DNA of 64,000 nt from contig NC_035441.2 of NCBI RefSeq assembly GCF_002127325.2, forward strand, positions 155,525,122 to 155,589,121, given 5' to 3'. The position numbers and the translations under genes were made by a program. Below are positions 1 through 9,569 of this stretch, piece after piece. Origin of the DNA: Helianthus annuus. Taxonomy: Eukaryota > Streptophyta > Magnoliopsida > Asterales > Asteraceae. The first letter of the stretch is position 1. Each line of letters starts with the position of its first letter. The notes beneath the pieces are model-generated. The model was not told the origin of the DNA and did no database searches. It saw only the letters and a program-made list of their open reading frames with translations.

Positions 1-1007
1 GGACATTTTTGTCGTTTTTTAGGCTCGTCACCGTTCATAATAAATCTGCATACATAACAGAACCAAAACAGTATCATTAATTCAATCAGACACTTAAACA
101 AACACAAATCCTCACTTAAAAAAACAATTGCAGCAAAGAATTATATACTTACAACAAACACACACACACAAATGCAATCGTGCTAAAACTATAGAAACGT
201 AACCTGACCGTCGGAAATAAGGCTTGTTACTGACCGGATCGGCGGTTCTTTGAGACAAATATTGAAGCTAATATAGAAAAGATTGTTGCTTTATGCGCCT
301 TTTCATTCGTGGAAGTGGAATTCAATCGAATGCTTTTGGAAAACTAAAACAAATAAAACAGAACAAAAAAGGTATCATATCAAAATAATTCAACCAAACA
401 CATAAACAAATACAAATCCTCACAAAAAAAAAACAATTGCAGCAAAGAATCATAGACTTAGAACAATCTTGTTCTGACAGACAATTGTAGTGGAATTCAA
501 TCGAATGCTTTTTGGTTGACAAAAGGGTTTTTGATTCTTGTTCTAACAGACATTTGTAAATCTCGATCTTTAAAACCCTAATTTTTTATTTCCCTCTCCC
601 CCGTTTTTTTTTTTCAACATAGGGGTTTTTAAGATTCGATATTTTAAACAAGCAAGATGAAGATTCGATTTTTGTAGAAGCATACGTGATGAAGAAGATG
701 AAGATGAACAATAACTGAAACATCGATGTTTTGGTGAGAATAGATGAAGAAGATGAAGATGAACAATAACCAAAACATCAATGTTTTGGTGGGAATAGAA
801 AACGTTGATGTTGTTGATTGTGTAGGGTTTAGGTTATATGCAGATGCCTTATTACGCATCTAGGTTATTAAGAGGGTAATTAGGTAATTTCTCAAAAAAG
901 GGGAAATATGTAATTGATTTTATGGTTTGAGTAAATACGTAATAAGGCAGCTTAGAAGGGGGAAATATGTAAAAATCCCATACTTACTTGCATTGCTTTC
1001 ACCACGT
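1..1007. other. Gene-free repeat-rich stretch
   Basis: I see no gene here. There is an old local duplication: the block at about 62-142 reappears, diverged, at about 345-455, and the short block around 310-333 recurs at about 489-511. A GA-rich segment at 686-720 is duplicated at about 744-780. Reading frames here are short and low in complexity, and none resembles a protein. Confidence 0.6.
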
Positions 1008-2003
1008 CACTACTAGAAATCTTCATTTTTTACTACAAAAGTTTCCCACAAATTTTCTACAACTAAATTTTTACTACAACTTTTCTACAGTTTTTGCGAC
1101 AAAAACAGAAAAAAACCTAAAACTTTTCAGCAATTTTCAGACAAAATTGCCACACAACATGAAAAAAGTAAAGATCATGTTCGTTTTGTAATATGAAAAC
1201 ACGCTTTTCATATTACAAAAGCACGTTTCCGTATTAACTTTCGATTTGTATTACATTTTGAAATGCTAAGATCGTATTAGTTTTGTAATATGAAAACACA
1301 CTTTTCATTAGAAATTTTTGGTTATTATAACAAAATCGCGTTTTCATATTAACTTTCGTTTTGTATTACATTCTGAAACGCTAAGATCGTATTAATTTTG
1401 TAATATTAAACGCACTTTTCATTAGGAGTTTTGGTATTCGTATTTAAATATTGTGTACAGGTTTCTTCTATTTTCTAAAAATTTGCAGCAATTTTTTTTT
1501 GCAAAAAAAATCTGATTTTATTAAAAAAATTGTCGCAAATTTGTCGGAATCTGGTAACTTTATATATGTAGGAAATTTGTAGGTATTATGTCGCAAAAAA
1601 AAATCTAAAATTTGTAGGAAATTTGTCTAAAATAGTTTTTTAGAATTTGTAGGAAGTTTGTGAAAACAGTTTTTTAATTAATTGTTTTCTTAAATTATTA
1701 TCATTAAAAATGACTAAAATAAAATATTAATAAAGTATGTTAAAAGTGGTTTTTGTGATAAATTTGTCGAAAAATAGTGGAAAAGGCTTTAAAAAAAATT
1801 TGTCGGAATTTTGTGGAAAATCTTGCGATGGATTTTATTTGTCGGAAAGTTGTAGCAAATTTTGTGGTAGTTTTGTCGCAATCATACTTTCGGACAAGTA
1901 CTTTCACACGAACTTGTTTTGTTGCAAATATGTAGCTAAGGCCAATTTTCCACGTATTTGCTAAAAATATGCTTGTCTTAAATTTGGCTGTTTTCTAGTA
2001 GTG
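1008..2003. mobile_element. Non-autonomous CACTA (En/Spm-type) DNA transposon
   Basis: The element starts with CACTACTAGAAA (1008-1019) and ends with its exact inverse complement TTTCTAGTAGTG (1992-2003). It is flanked on both sides by the trinucleotide CGT (1005-1007 and 2004-2006). A CACTA terminus and a 3-bp target duplication are diagnostic of the superfamily. The 996-bp interior has no transposase. It contains many short AT-rich subterminal repeats related to TTTGTCGGAA and TTTGTAATATGAAAA in both orientations, which in this superfamily are the transposase-binding zones. Perfect ends and target duplication suggest it is not very old. Confidence 0.93.
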
Positions 2004-2269
2004 CGTATATTGTTGCTATTGGTAGTTACTATTATTATTAGTATGATCTCTCTTATTGGTTTGATTCTTTTAACCACATTACCTGTTTGCAACACCTTAT
2101 AAGTAAAAAAAAATGGGTTTTTAGAGCCATGGGTCTTACTGGGTAGGGTATGTGTAGCATATTTATTTCTCTAAGATAGAGGAAATGTTAGCCCTCATTC
2201 CATCCTCTTCAGATGCCACGGGTGGTTTTTGTTACCGGGTTATGTTTGTTTTTTTTTGTTTGTTATCGG

Positions 2270-2362
2270 GTTACGACAGAAATGACACTTTTTCTAGGTA
2301 AAAGATATATTTGCAAGTTACGATAGAAAGGATACCTTTTTCGGTAAAAGATATATTTGCAA
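2270..2362. repeat. Two-copy tandem repeat, about 47 bp unit
   Basis: The unit beginning GTTACGACAGAAA (2270) is repeated directly from 2317 with a few substitutions. Each copy ends in GATATATTTGCAA. It lies immediately before the SINE and its inverted-repeat host. Confidence 0.8.
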
Positions 2363-2380
2363 GTAAGAGATCATCCTAGA

Positions 2381-2516
2381 GCCAATGTGAGGCTAGCTCA
2401 CTTGGTAGAGGTTCTTGTATCTTAGTGGGAGGTCTTGGGTTCAGTCCCAAGCAAAGTGTAATTTAGGAATAATTTAGTGTAATTTAGGAGTGAGTAACAT
2501 TTGCCATTAAAAAAAG
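2381..2516 (+). mobile_element. tRNA-derived SINE with 12-bp target duplication
   Basis: A 136-bp element with a polymerase III A box, TAGCTCACTTGG (2394-2405), and a B box, GGTTCAGTCCC (2438-2448). It ends in a short A-rich tail. The 12-bp sequence GATCATCCTAGA flanks it exactly at 2369-2380 and 2517-2528, as expected for target-primed insertion. The A-to-B spacing of about 44 bp is tRNA-like. It encodes no protein and would need LINE machinery to move. Confidence 0.9.
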
Positions 2517-3249
2517 GATCATCCTAGACTATTTTTGATAAAAATGAAAAAAGAGGTGTTTGTTAACCGCGTGTAATTGAATAAAGAGTAAATTACAAAA
2601 ATCGTCCTTTATGTATGTCACTTATTGCAAACTGTGTCCTTTGTCTTCAATAATTACAAAAAACGTACTTTATGTTTACAAACCCTTACACGTTATGTCC
2701 TTTAGCCCTAACTCAGTTAATTTTCATGGTTAAGTCTAACCAATTGGACCCCACATGAGGGTATCTTGGTCATTTTACCCTAAATATTAAAATAATCATA
2801 AAAAATAAAAATAAAAATAAAAATATATTAATCATCTTTAAAAAAATCATAGATATACAGAGATAATCTTTCTCTCTCCCTAGATCACATTTCTATCTCC
2901 CTCTCTATAACTTCCCTACCACCATCACCTACTCCCACCGTCTCCCACCACCTCCCCCACCACAACCACCGTCACCACCATCCACCTGCCACCTACCATA
3001 ACCACCACACCACCAATTTCACGCCGGCGTTTGCTGGCAACCATCCTTGTAACCAATGACGACACTTGAAATCAACCACCATCACCACCATTCAAACCCA
3101 AACCTATATTTTACAAGCCCTAGAACACGACCCAACCCAAACAAACACTACCATTAAACCCCAACAAAGAACAACCATTAAACCCTAACAATACTGCCAT
3201 TAAACCCATCGCCTTCGCGATTACCCCAACCCTAACCATCCCCGCTCTT

Positions 3250-3540
3250 TTGGATCTCCGACGACTTCGGCCAAGATCTCCGACGACGACAACCTTTTCT
3301 CCGACGACGGCCTGGATCTCCGAGGACGAGGACAGCCTGGATCCCACAGGTTTCACTCTCACCCCGGGTAAATACAGAACCCTCCGGGTACCCGTTTCCT
3401 GGTCGGGTCGGTTATGGGCCCGCACCGATTGCACCACAGACTCCGTCGACGACTCTGCCACCATGGTTGTGTTTTTAAACAAACAAGATCAGGTTGATGA
3501 TAAGGAGTTGTTAGAATTGGTTGAGTTAGAAGTAAGATAA
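3250..3540 (+). CDS. Chimeric ORF inside the MULE ending in an EF-Tu segment
   Basis: A 96-codon open frame joins about 70 residues of serine-, threonine- and arginine-rich sequence of unknown origin to 25 residues that clearly match plastid-type EF-Tu, beginning at Met 72. The join is in frame, so a transcript from the MULE could make a fusion peptide. The upstream part may be a second captured fragment, but I do not recognise it. No splice sites or other signs of selection are visible. It may be only a fortuitous reading frame. Pack-MULE ORFs of this kind are sometimes transcribed but are rarely shown to work. Confidence 0.4.
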   Translation: MDLRRLRPRSPTTTTFSPTTAWISEDEDSLDPTGFTLTPGKYRTLRVPVSWSGRLWARTDCTTDSVDDSATMVVFLNKQDQVDDKELLELVELEVR

Positions 3541-3676
3541 TTGGTTGTGTTTCGGGTTCTGCTTTGTTAGCTTTGATTGAGAATCTAAAGATTGCAAAGG
3601 GGGAGAACAAATGGGTGGATAAGATTTATGATTTAATGGCTTCTGTTGTTGATGACTACATTCCAATTCCACATAA
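3463..3676 (+). pseudogene. Captured fragment of nuclear plastid EF-Tu (tufA-type) gene
   Basis: Codons from 3463 read [13 protein letters not shown], the NKxD guanine-binding region and following helix of bacterial-type EF-Tu. The glutamine-rich NKQDQ form is the plastid version. After ELEVR the frame breaks. The next frame resumes with VSGSALLAL, then [13 protein letters not shown] and DYIPIP, all in EF-Tu order. About 15 residues that should join the two parts (the segment with the FPGDD motif) are missing, so an internal deletion and frameshift have occurred. In land plants this gene is nuclear, so the fragment most likely came from nuclear DNA and not from the plastid genome. It cannot encode a working factor. 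Confidence 0.88.
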
Positions 3677-4079
3677 TTGTTTTTATTTATTATTTTTAAT
3701 TAGATTAGATTATGATTATTTATTTAAGTATTTAGGGTAAAATGACCAAAATACCCTTATGTGGGGTCCATTTAGTCAGATTTAACAATGAAAACTGAGT
3801 TAGGGCTAAAGGACATAATATGCAAGGATTTGCAAACATCGAGTACGCTTCTTGTATATTTTAAAGACAAAGGACATAGTTTGCAATATGGTGTAAACAT
3901 AAAGGACGATTTTTGTAATTTACTCTTGAATGAATCAAATTAACTAATATTTGTATTTTCGCTAACACTAATTCCTCATTTTCATCAAAAATAGTCTAGG
4001 ATGATCTTAAGGAGACCAAATTTGAAGATGAAGATTGAAAACAGTTGATGGAATCAAAAGGCATTTATCAAGACGCCAT

Positions 4080-4300
4080 GAGATGCAACAACCTCACCAC
4101 CACTACCACCATCACCACCACAGCCTCACCACCACAACCATCACCATCACCTCACCTGCACCCGACCACCACCACCCGCTTAACCATCACCAACATCACC
4201 ATCACCTGCACCCGACCACCACCACCCCCTCTCTAGCGCTACTACCAGCCACCGCCACACCACAATCAGCCACCACCACCAACAAACTGAAATGAACCCT
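4080..4300. repeat. CAC/ACC-rich low-complexity stretch
   Basis: Imperfect runs of CACCAC and ATCACC give His- and Thr/Pro-rich frames. Similar simple sequence lies in the MULE interior around 2920-3090. It may be part of the 5' flank captured with the U-box fragment that follows. I see no gene in the repeat itself. Confidence 0.7.
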
Positions 4301-4320
4301 AATCCGACGCTGTCGCACCA

Positions 4321-4638
4321 CTATCAGCCACCAGTATCAATTTCGAACGGAGATCCATTGAGGTATGTCGAAAACTCAATTTTATTCCGGTTATTGACGG
4401 ATCTAAACCTGATTTTTCGTCTGTTATACCTAATTTAGCGCTCAAAAAGATGATTTGTTACTGGTGCGAGTCCACCGGAGCGGACTTGCCTTGCGACACA
4501 CCGGATTGTAGCTCTATTGACGATTCTGTTACGAAATTGATGTTGAAATCAAGTGAGTGTGACAATGATGTTAGGTTTAGGGTTTCAGAACGAGATTTGA
4601 TTGCTAAAATGGCGATGGTGGCTGTATACAAAGGATAG
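4321..4638 (+). pseudogene. Fragment of a U-box E3 ubiquitin ligase gene (PUB40/41-like)
   Basis: An open frame running through 4321-4638 reads INFERRSIEVCRKLNF, then DGSKPDFSSVIPNLALKKMI and WCESTG, and later RFRVSERDLIAK. This is the second half of a U-box (the FER...CR...IPNLALK...WC pattern) plus the linker towards the armadillo repeats, most like the PUB40/PUB41 group. The first half of the U-box, with its CPI-type loop, is absent and the frame stops at 4636-4638, so no functional ligase can be made. It is probably a gene fragment carried by a mobile element. The right flank beyond the solo LTR (7063-7370) looks like such an element's end, but I could not find a matching left TIR. Confidence 0.72.
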
Positions 4639-4698
4639 AACATCGTGATCGAGGTGGTTGATGGTGGTTGGGGTTTAGAAAGAGAGAGGTAGAGGTGC

Positions 4699-7057
4699 TG
4701 TAACAACCCGGAAAGTCGAGTCATTACTTGTATCTGTCATTTCTTGCTTAATTGACTTGTACTCTCGAGATTTCAATTATCGCAAATGGTTGAAACGATA
4801 TTTTGCAAACGCATTTTAAACGCATACAACAATGGTCATTTAAGACGCAGCTATCGCATTTAAACGCTGTTACAACGCATACTATATAAACGCTTTTTAT
4901 CGCACATTTCATCGCATGTTAGACTAAACGCTATCACAACGCTATCGCAACGCAACTCGAAACGCAAATTTACTTTTATGCATTTTAGTTATTATGTGTG
5001 TTATTTGTGTGATTATTTGTTTAAATGATATGTGGATTTCAACGCAACGCTTACACACTCAACTCTTACTCGCAACACGCTTAAACGCAACGCAACGCTT
5101 AACGCACGAAACGAAAGTCGGAAACTAACAAAACGCACTCGGCTGATCAACCGATCGAATGGACTACCGTCCGGATGACCATCCGCTTGGATGGCCATCC
5201 GATTGGATGGTCATTCGATCGGCAGACCATCCGACACCTCACACTTCTCCACCGACTTAACCCTCCTCTCACCACTATAAATAGCACCGGCACACTACTG
5301 TTCACTGATGTGACATCTCCATCCGACCACCTGCACTCTAGACGCTCTCAGACGTTTTTTTCTCTCGATTCAAGGCTATTTCGTAAGTATTTCTCATCAA
5401 ATCTTGTACAATCATCATCACTAAATACTTCTCCATCATCTTCTCCATCAAGATCACGCAAAACACTTGTTTTCTCACTGAAATCACTGATTTGGACCTC
5501 TTGAAGGTGGTATCCACCGTTTTGCTCCGGCAAACGGCTAAGGATCATCTTAATCATCAAGATTGGTTCAGATCTAAAGGATTTCCACACTTTTAACTAA
5601 ATCTCAACAAGATTTCAACACTATTCAACTGTTTTCAAACTTTTCTTCAACTTTCTACACAAAACCAGTGGAATCTTGAATCATTTAGACTCTCTACTCA
5701 TTCCTTAGTTGAGAGCCGACTTGAAAACGGATTTCCACCGGAGAGATGACCTATGAACGAGTTGAACATGAAACTTCACCCAAGAACAGTGAGTCTGATC
5801 GAATGGGGTGATTCCCATCCGATCAAATAAGCTGGACCTTGGTGTGTTTCCGTTGATTGACGCGTTGTCACGCCGTCTCCGTTAAATCACAAACTTTTTA
5901 ACTTAGAAAATTTAAAAACAACAAATTGCCCACTCGAGTGGCCATCCGATCGGATGGCCATCCGGTCGAATGACCATTCGATCAGGTGACATGTCCTTAT
6001 TCAGAATGACTTGATTAAACTTCAAACTACCAACTTCTTGATCGAATAGCCATCCGATCGAATGGCCATCCGTCCGGATGACTTGGCATCTATGCTCTAC
6101 ATTGTTTAAATGCTACAACGAAAACTTCAAAATTTTTAAAACGATTTACAAACACCCACATCTCATTCGAATGGACATCCGTTCGGATGGGTTATGCTCA
6201 TTCGACCGGATCATCATCCGACACTCAGCACATTCGACACTCCGTTACACGCTGTTCAACGCTTACGCTGCTTTTCTATGCTCAGGCTAAACTCCAACGC
6301 GTTCCCTTCAACCCAATCAAGTTGTATTTACTTGTTAAACACCTACTGTGAGTATAATCGAACCCATTTTCTTTTAACGCACTTTTGGGTGTTACATACG
6401 TTCACTATCAAAACACATCAACACACAACGCAAACACTTTACATCACTAACCGCTCCTGCATGTCATACGTGATCTATGAATGCTTGTTACTATGCTTAT
6501 ACAGTGTTACACTATACCGCCTCTAGCAACGATAGTACTATAGTTTGGACTCAGCACCTGTCATGGAGAGGGTTGCTAGGGATCACATCTCTTTACTTCA
6601 CGTGTTCGCTGAACATGTGTCGCGCATACTCTACAACGCAGTCTTGTGGTTAAGTGTGAACATAGTTTTGATAGTTACTTGCTTCGCCCGTTTCGTGATA
6701 CATGCTGGTTATGCGCAAACGCTTTCCCTACTATATTCTATGCAAACCTGTGTACTCACCTTTACATTTTATGTATTGACTTTATTTTAACGTATGTGGC
6801 AGGTTGATAGGATGCTATGTTTTGCTGAGATGAATCAAGTAGGAAGTCTAGAAACTCCACTAAATAAATCTGAGTTGTCAGGACAATATTTGTTTTTGAG
6901 ACACGCTATCTGTAATAACTGTTATTACTTTATATGTAAGTAGTATGGGATATTAACGTTAAATATATTGTCATTAATAGTTGTTATGGATTCTCTTGGA
7001 CAATCTGTTTCGCTCAGTGTCACGCCCGATGATTCCGCCATCGGTTGGGGTGTGACA
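4699..7057 (+). mobile_element. Solo LTR of a Ty3/gypsy-like element
   Basis: The sequence begins TGTAACAACCCGG (4699) and ends GGTTGGGGTGTGACA (7057), a TG...CA structure. It is flanked by GGTGC (4694-4698) and GGTGT (7058-7062), a 5-bp target duplication with one transition. There is no internal coding region. The same family occurs inverted at 38124-40990, confirming the boundaries. A striking trait is clusters of the palindrome CATCCGATCGGATGG and variants at 5150-5235, 5940-6090 and 6165-6235. It probably arose by recombination between the two LTRs of a full element. Confidence 0.85.
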
Positions 7058-7062
7058 GGTGT

Positions 7063-8191
7063 TACAGGTGGTGTGGTGGGAGATGGTTGTGGTGGTGGGT
7101 GGTGGCGGACTAGCAGACTTAGAGAAAGAGATGGATGGTTGAGAGGTCTGGTATTTATTTATAAAAAAAGTAATGACCATTTTGCCCCTGAGAAAAGGAC
7201 AAAATAGTAGGATTTTATAAGACAAATATGACCTGATTTTATTTTTGGACCAAAATGACAATGAAACTGAAACCACAGAGACCCAGATTCAAAAGGTTTA
7301 AGTTTTAGACTAAAATGACAAAAATAACTAAATCTTAGGAATCAAAATGACAGTTTACTTTTAATTTTTTTTACTTTGTTTATTTATTATCTTACTTGCG
7401 CAAAAGGTTGCTTGAAAATTACATGCACCTACATTTATCATGAAGTGTATTTGATGATTATTATTTAACAACAATAAAACTAAAAGTTAAAATAATACAA
7501 GGAAAAAAACATTAAAATAGTTTTTTTCAAAGCATATGATTTAATGAATTGCATTTTTTTTGCTTAATGGTAAAGAAATAGTATGAGTAAACTGCAATTT
7601 TACCCTTTGTAGTTGACACTTTTACCCCTATTTTGAAAAAAAATTGTTGCCTTACCCCTGATAACTTCCAATTGTATCGATCTTGGCCCCTCCGTTAACT
7701 TGCCGTCTAAAGGAACGTTAGTTTTGTGTGAAATTACCTATTTACCCCTCCTAATTTAATTAAAACCCTAATATTATCCCAATTCCTTATTATTATTAAA
7801 AGAAAAAATCAAGGGCCAATTTTTAAGCCTTACATGGCCCCGAGGCACTCGAATTCTCAGAGATGGACATAAGTAAAAGAAAATTTAGGATGCCCTGGTT
7901 ACGCCACTTTATCCCATAATAGTTATTTAACAACATCTGAACCCTCTGTAAAATAATCAAGAGTCTCCATCTCCACACTCTTCAAACACAAGAACAATGT
8001 ATAACATTATTTGAAATATAACTTACAAATAAGTGTAACCACAAAATATTATTTCAAATGACAACAAGCACGTGTACTTTGTAAGACAAAGCATCACACC
8101 AGTTAAGTGGCAGCAAGACTAAGGATCACAAGAACAATACTAGTACACAAGAATCCAAAAAGATTAAAATAAGAACAACACTCCCTCCGGA
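7063..8191. other. Gene-free AT-rich flank
   Basis: 7063-7370 continues the sequence interrupted by the solo LTR and ends in motifs such as AAAATGACAGTTTAC, resembling a MULE terminal repeat, but no partner was found upstream. 7588-7760 holds a GAGTAAACTGCAATTTTACCC block that also resembles a single MULE-type end. 7790-8190 shows nothing I can name. It is downstream of the RALF-like gene and may include its 3' UTR. Confidence 0.5.
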
Positions 8192-8551
8192 TTATCTGCA
8201 TGAATAATTGCCTTTTTTGCATCTCCTAGCGACATCATTTACCCGTTTTCCGGAACAACCCGTTGAGCCACAAGCTACCGGCTTACCACGGTTTAGACTC
8301 TTATAAGTAATACGCTTACCATTGCTGCCGCCATTAGAATTGAGACCATCCGAATATGTAGTCTCCAGAACCAGCCTATGCTCTTGTGTATCCAACAGAA
8401 ACTCTTGCTCTTCTTCGTTGAAAACCGGGCACTCTGCAGTTGTACCATAGTTGCATGCCTCAGTGGATCCGTGAGTGTCTTTGATGATCGTGATCATGAG
8501 GATGAATGATAGTGATAAGATGGTATTACTGAAGCTTCTTCCATTGAGCAT
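8192..8551 (-). CDS. Divergent RALF-like secreted peptide precursor
   Basis: A single-exon gene for a 119-residue precursor. Residues 1-29 form a hydrophobic signal peptide. Residues 30-75 are an acidic propeptide with two cysteines (33, 41) and the EEEQEFLLDTQEHRL segment that aligns with the conserved pro-region of RALF precursors. The basic C-terminal part starts around KRITYKSL (79-86), matching the YISYGAL motif of mature RALFs, and has four cysteines (94, 99, 111, 118). RALFs act outside the cell, binding CrRLK1L receptor kinases and raising apoplastic pH. Oddities: the canonical RRxL subtilase site is not obvious, the first Tyr of YISY is Arg, and the cysteine spacing (4 and 6 residues between pairs) is tighter and looser than usual. 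A weak TATA-like stretch lies near 8598-8607. Two FERONIA-type receptors sit 21 kb away on the same strand. Identity as RALF is likely, but receptor use is inference. Confidence 0.8.
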   Translation of the reverse strand: MLNGRSFSNTILSLSFILMITIIKDTHGSTEACNYGTTAECPVFNEEEQEFLLDTQEHRLVLETTYSDGLNSNGGSNGKRITYKSLNRGKPVACGSTGCSGKRVNDVARRCKKGNYSCR

Positions 8552-8950
8552 TTTGGTTTTGTTGGTTTGTTTAGGATGGTGCTTGCTTGTTGTTGATTAT
8601 TAAATATGAAGAACTAATTGTTAATGGATCGATCTATGTATCCTTAAATATGTTTTTTTTAAAGGAGAAATTGATATAAATATAGAAAGCACAGACCAGC
8701 ATGATATCCTTAAATATGTGGAGGGAATTAATGAAACAACCATCGTACCAGCTCATGATGATAAATGCTGCTCTTGGTAGTTGGTGGTTCAGTAAATGTG
8801 GCACCTTAACTAACTAACTTTGGGAACGTAGTTTTTTTTTTTTTTTTTTAAAGCATAAAGGGAACTTCATAAAATCACACAAGCCAAAGCTATACAACTT
8901 ACAAAATTCACATTACAGATATTTCTACCAATCCATTTTTGCACCAATTC

Positions 8951-9459
8951 TCATAAGTGACTCTTTTTAATCCACAAAAATGTAGTTTCCTTTATCTCTT
9001 TTAACATCTTGTTAATTGTAGTGTTAACTCCCTTGAATACTTTTTCGTTTCTGCAAGTCCATATTTTCCAAAGCATGGCCATCACAATACATCTAGTCGC
9101 TTTCTTTTTTTTCTTCGATATCTTTAGCTCGTCTACATTTTTAAGCAACTGATTGTTGTAAATGAGTGCAATTGTTGTATTTTCAGCCACACCCCTATCG
9201 TCCGGCCACCAAAGGGACTTTGCCATCGTACATTGTACCAAAAGATGGTCCGTAGTGTTTCCGGCAAATATCCACAACATGGGCACATGTTATCTCCGGT
9301 TTGAATACCTCTTTTACTCAACTCCACCCGTGTCGGTATCCTGCTCTGGACACTTCTCCACACCAATATGCTTACTTTATGAACTACCCAGCTACACCAT
9401 TTCATACCCGAGTCCACCATGTGTGGAACGTTGTGTGCTTCGAGAGATGATCTCATCAT
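8951..9459 (-). pseudogene. LINE ORF2 C-terminal zf-RVT region (broken)
   Basis: Two overlapping minus-strand frames together give the usual end of plant LINE ORF2. The upstream frame (from 9459) has SILVWRSVQSRIPTRVELSKRG followed by CPCCGYLPETL, the zinc-binding zf-RVT motif. The second frame (ending 8951) has TTDHLLVQCTMAKSLWW, then WKIWTCRNEKVFKG. A frameshift near 9260-9290 separates them. The protein could not support retrotransposition. Confidence 0.83.
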
Positions 9460-9569
9460 TTTTTAACTGAGAAAAAGGCATCAGAGAATCTCATCCCCAT
9501 ACCCACGTGTCGTCATTCAGCTATTGACTTATCTCCCTTATGGCTTCAAGACATCCCATAAATTCCATC

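Larger units (their letters stand above)
2586..3925. mobile_element. Pack-MULE-like non-autonomous Mutator element
   Basis: Long terminal inverted repeats of about 200 bp begin GAGTAAATTACAAAAATCG at 2586 and end with the inverse at 3925. The arms stay alignable as far as the ACCCTAAATA segment. The flanks TTGAATAAA (2577-2585) and TTGAATGAA (3926-3934) are a 9-bp target duplication with one change, the length expected of Mutator elements. The interior carries host-derived coding sequence and no transposase. The TIRs belong to the same family as those of the large MULE at 36691-42289, which could have supplied transposase. Confidence 0.9.
2517..4006. repeat. Inverted-repeat (foldback/MITE-like) element interrupted by a MULE
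   Basis: The arm at 2517-2547 is the near-perfect inverse complement of 3976-4006, with one obvious mismatch. The similarity lies outside the TIRs of the MULE at 2586-3925. The simplest reading is a short foldback element of perhaps 200-250 bp that received the MULE in its loop and the SINE at the outer edge of its left arm. I could not define a target duplication for the foldback element. Confidence 0.65.

Noticed and set aside
3463..3676. Plastid DNA transfer as source of the EF-Tu segment
   Set aside because: In land plants this gene is nuclear, and the fragment lies within MULE TIRs, so capture of nuclear DNA is simpler.
4035..4295. Histidine-rich open frame
   Set aside because: Produced by CAC/ACC simple sequence in several frames at once; no conserved motif.
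7588..7760. Possible MULE terminal repeat (GAGTAAACTGCAATTTTACCC)
   Set aside because: Only one end is visible and no inverted partner or target duplication was found, so it is mentioned only as a resemblance.
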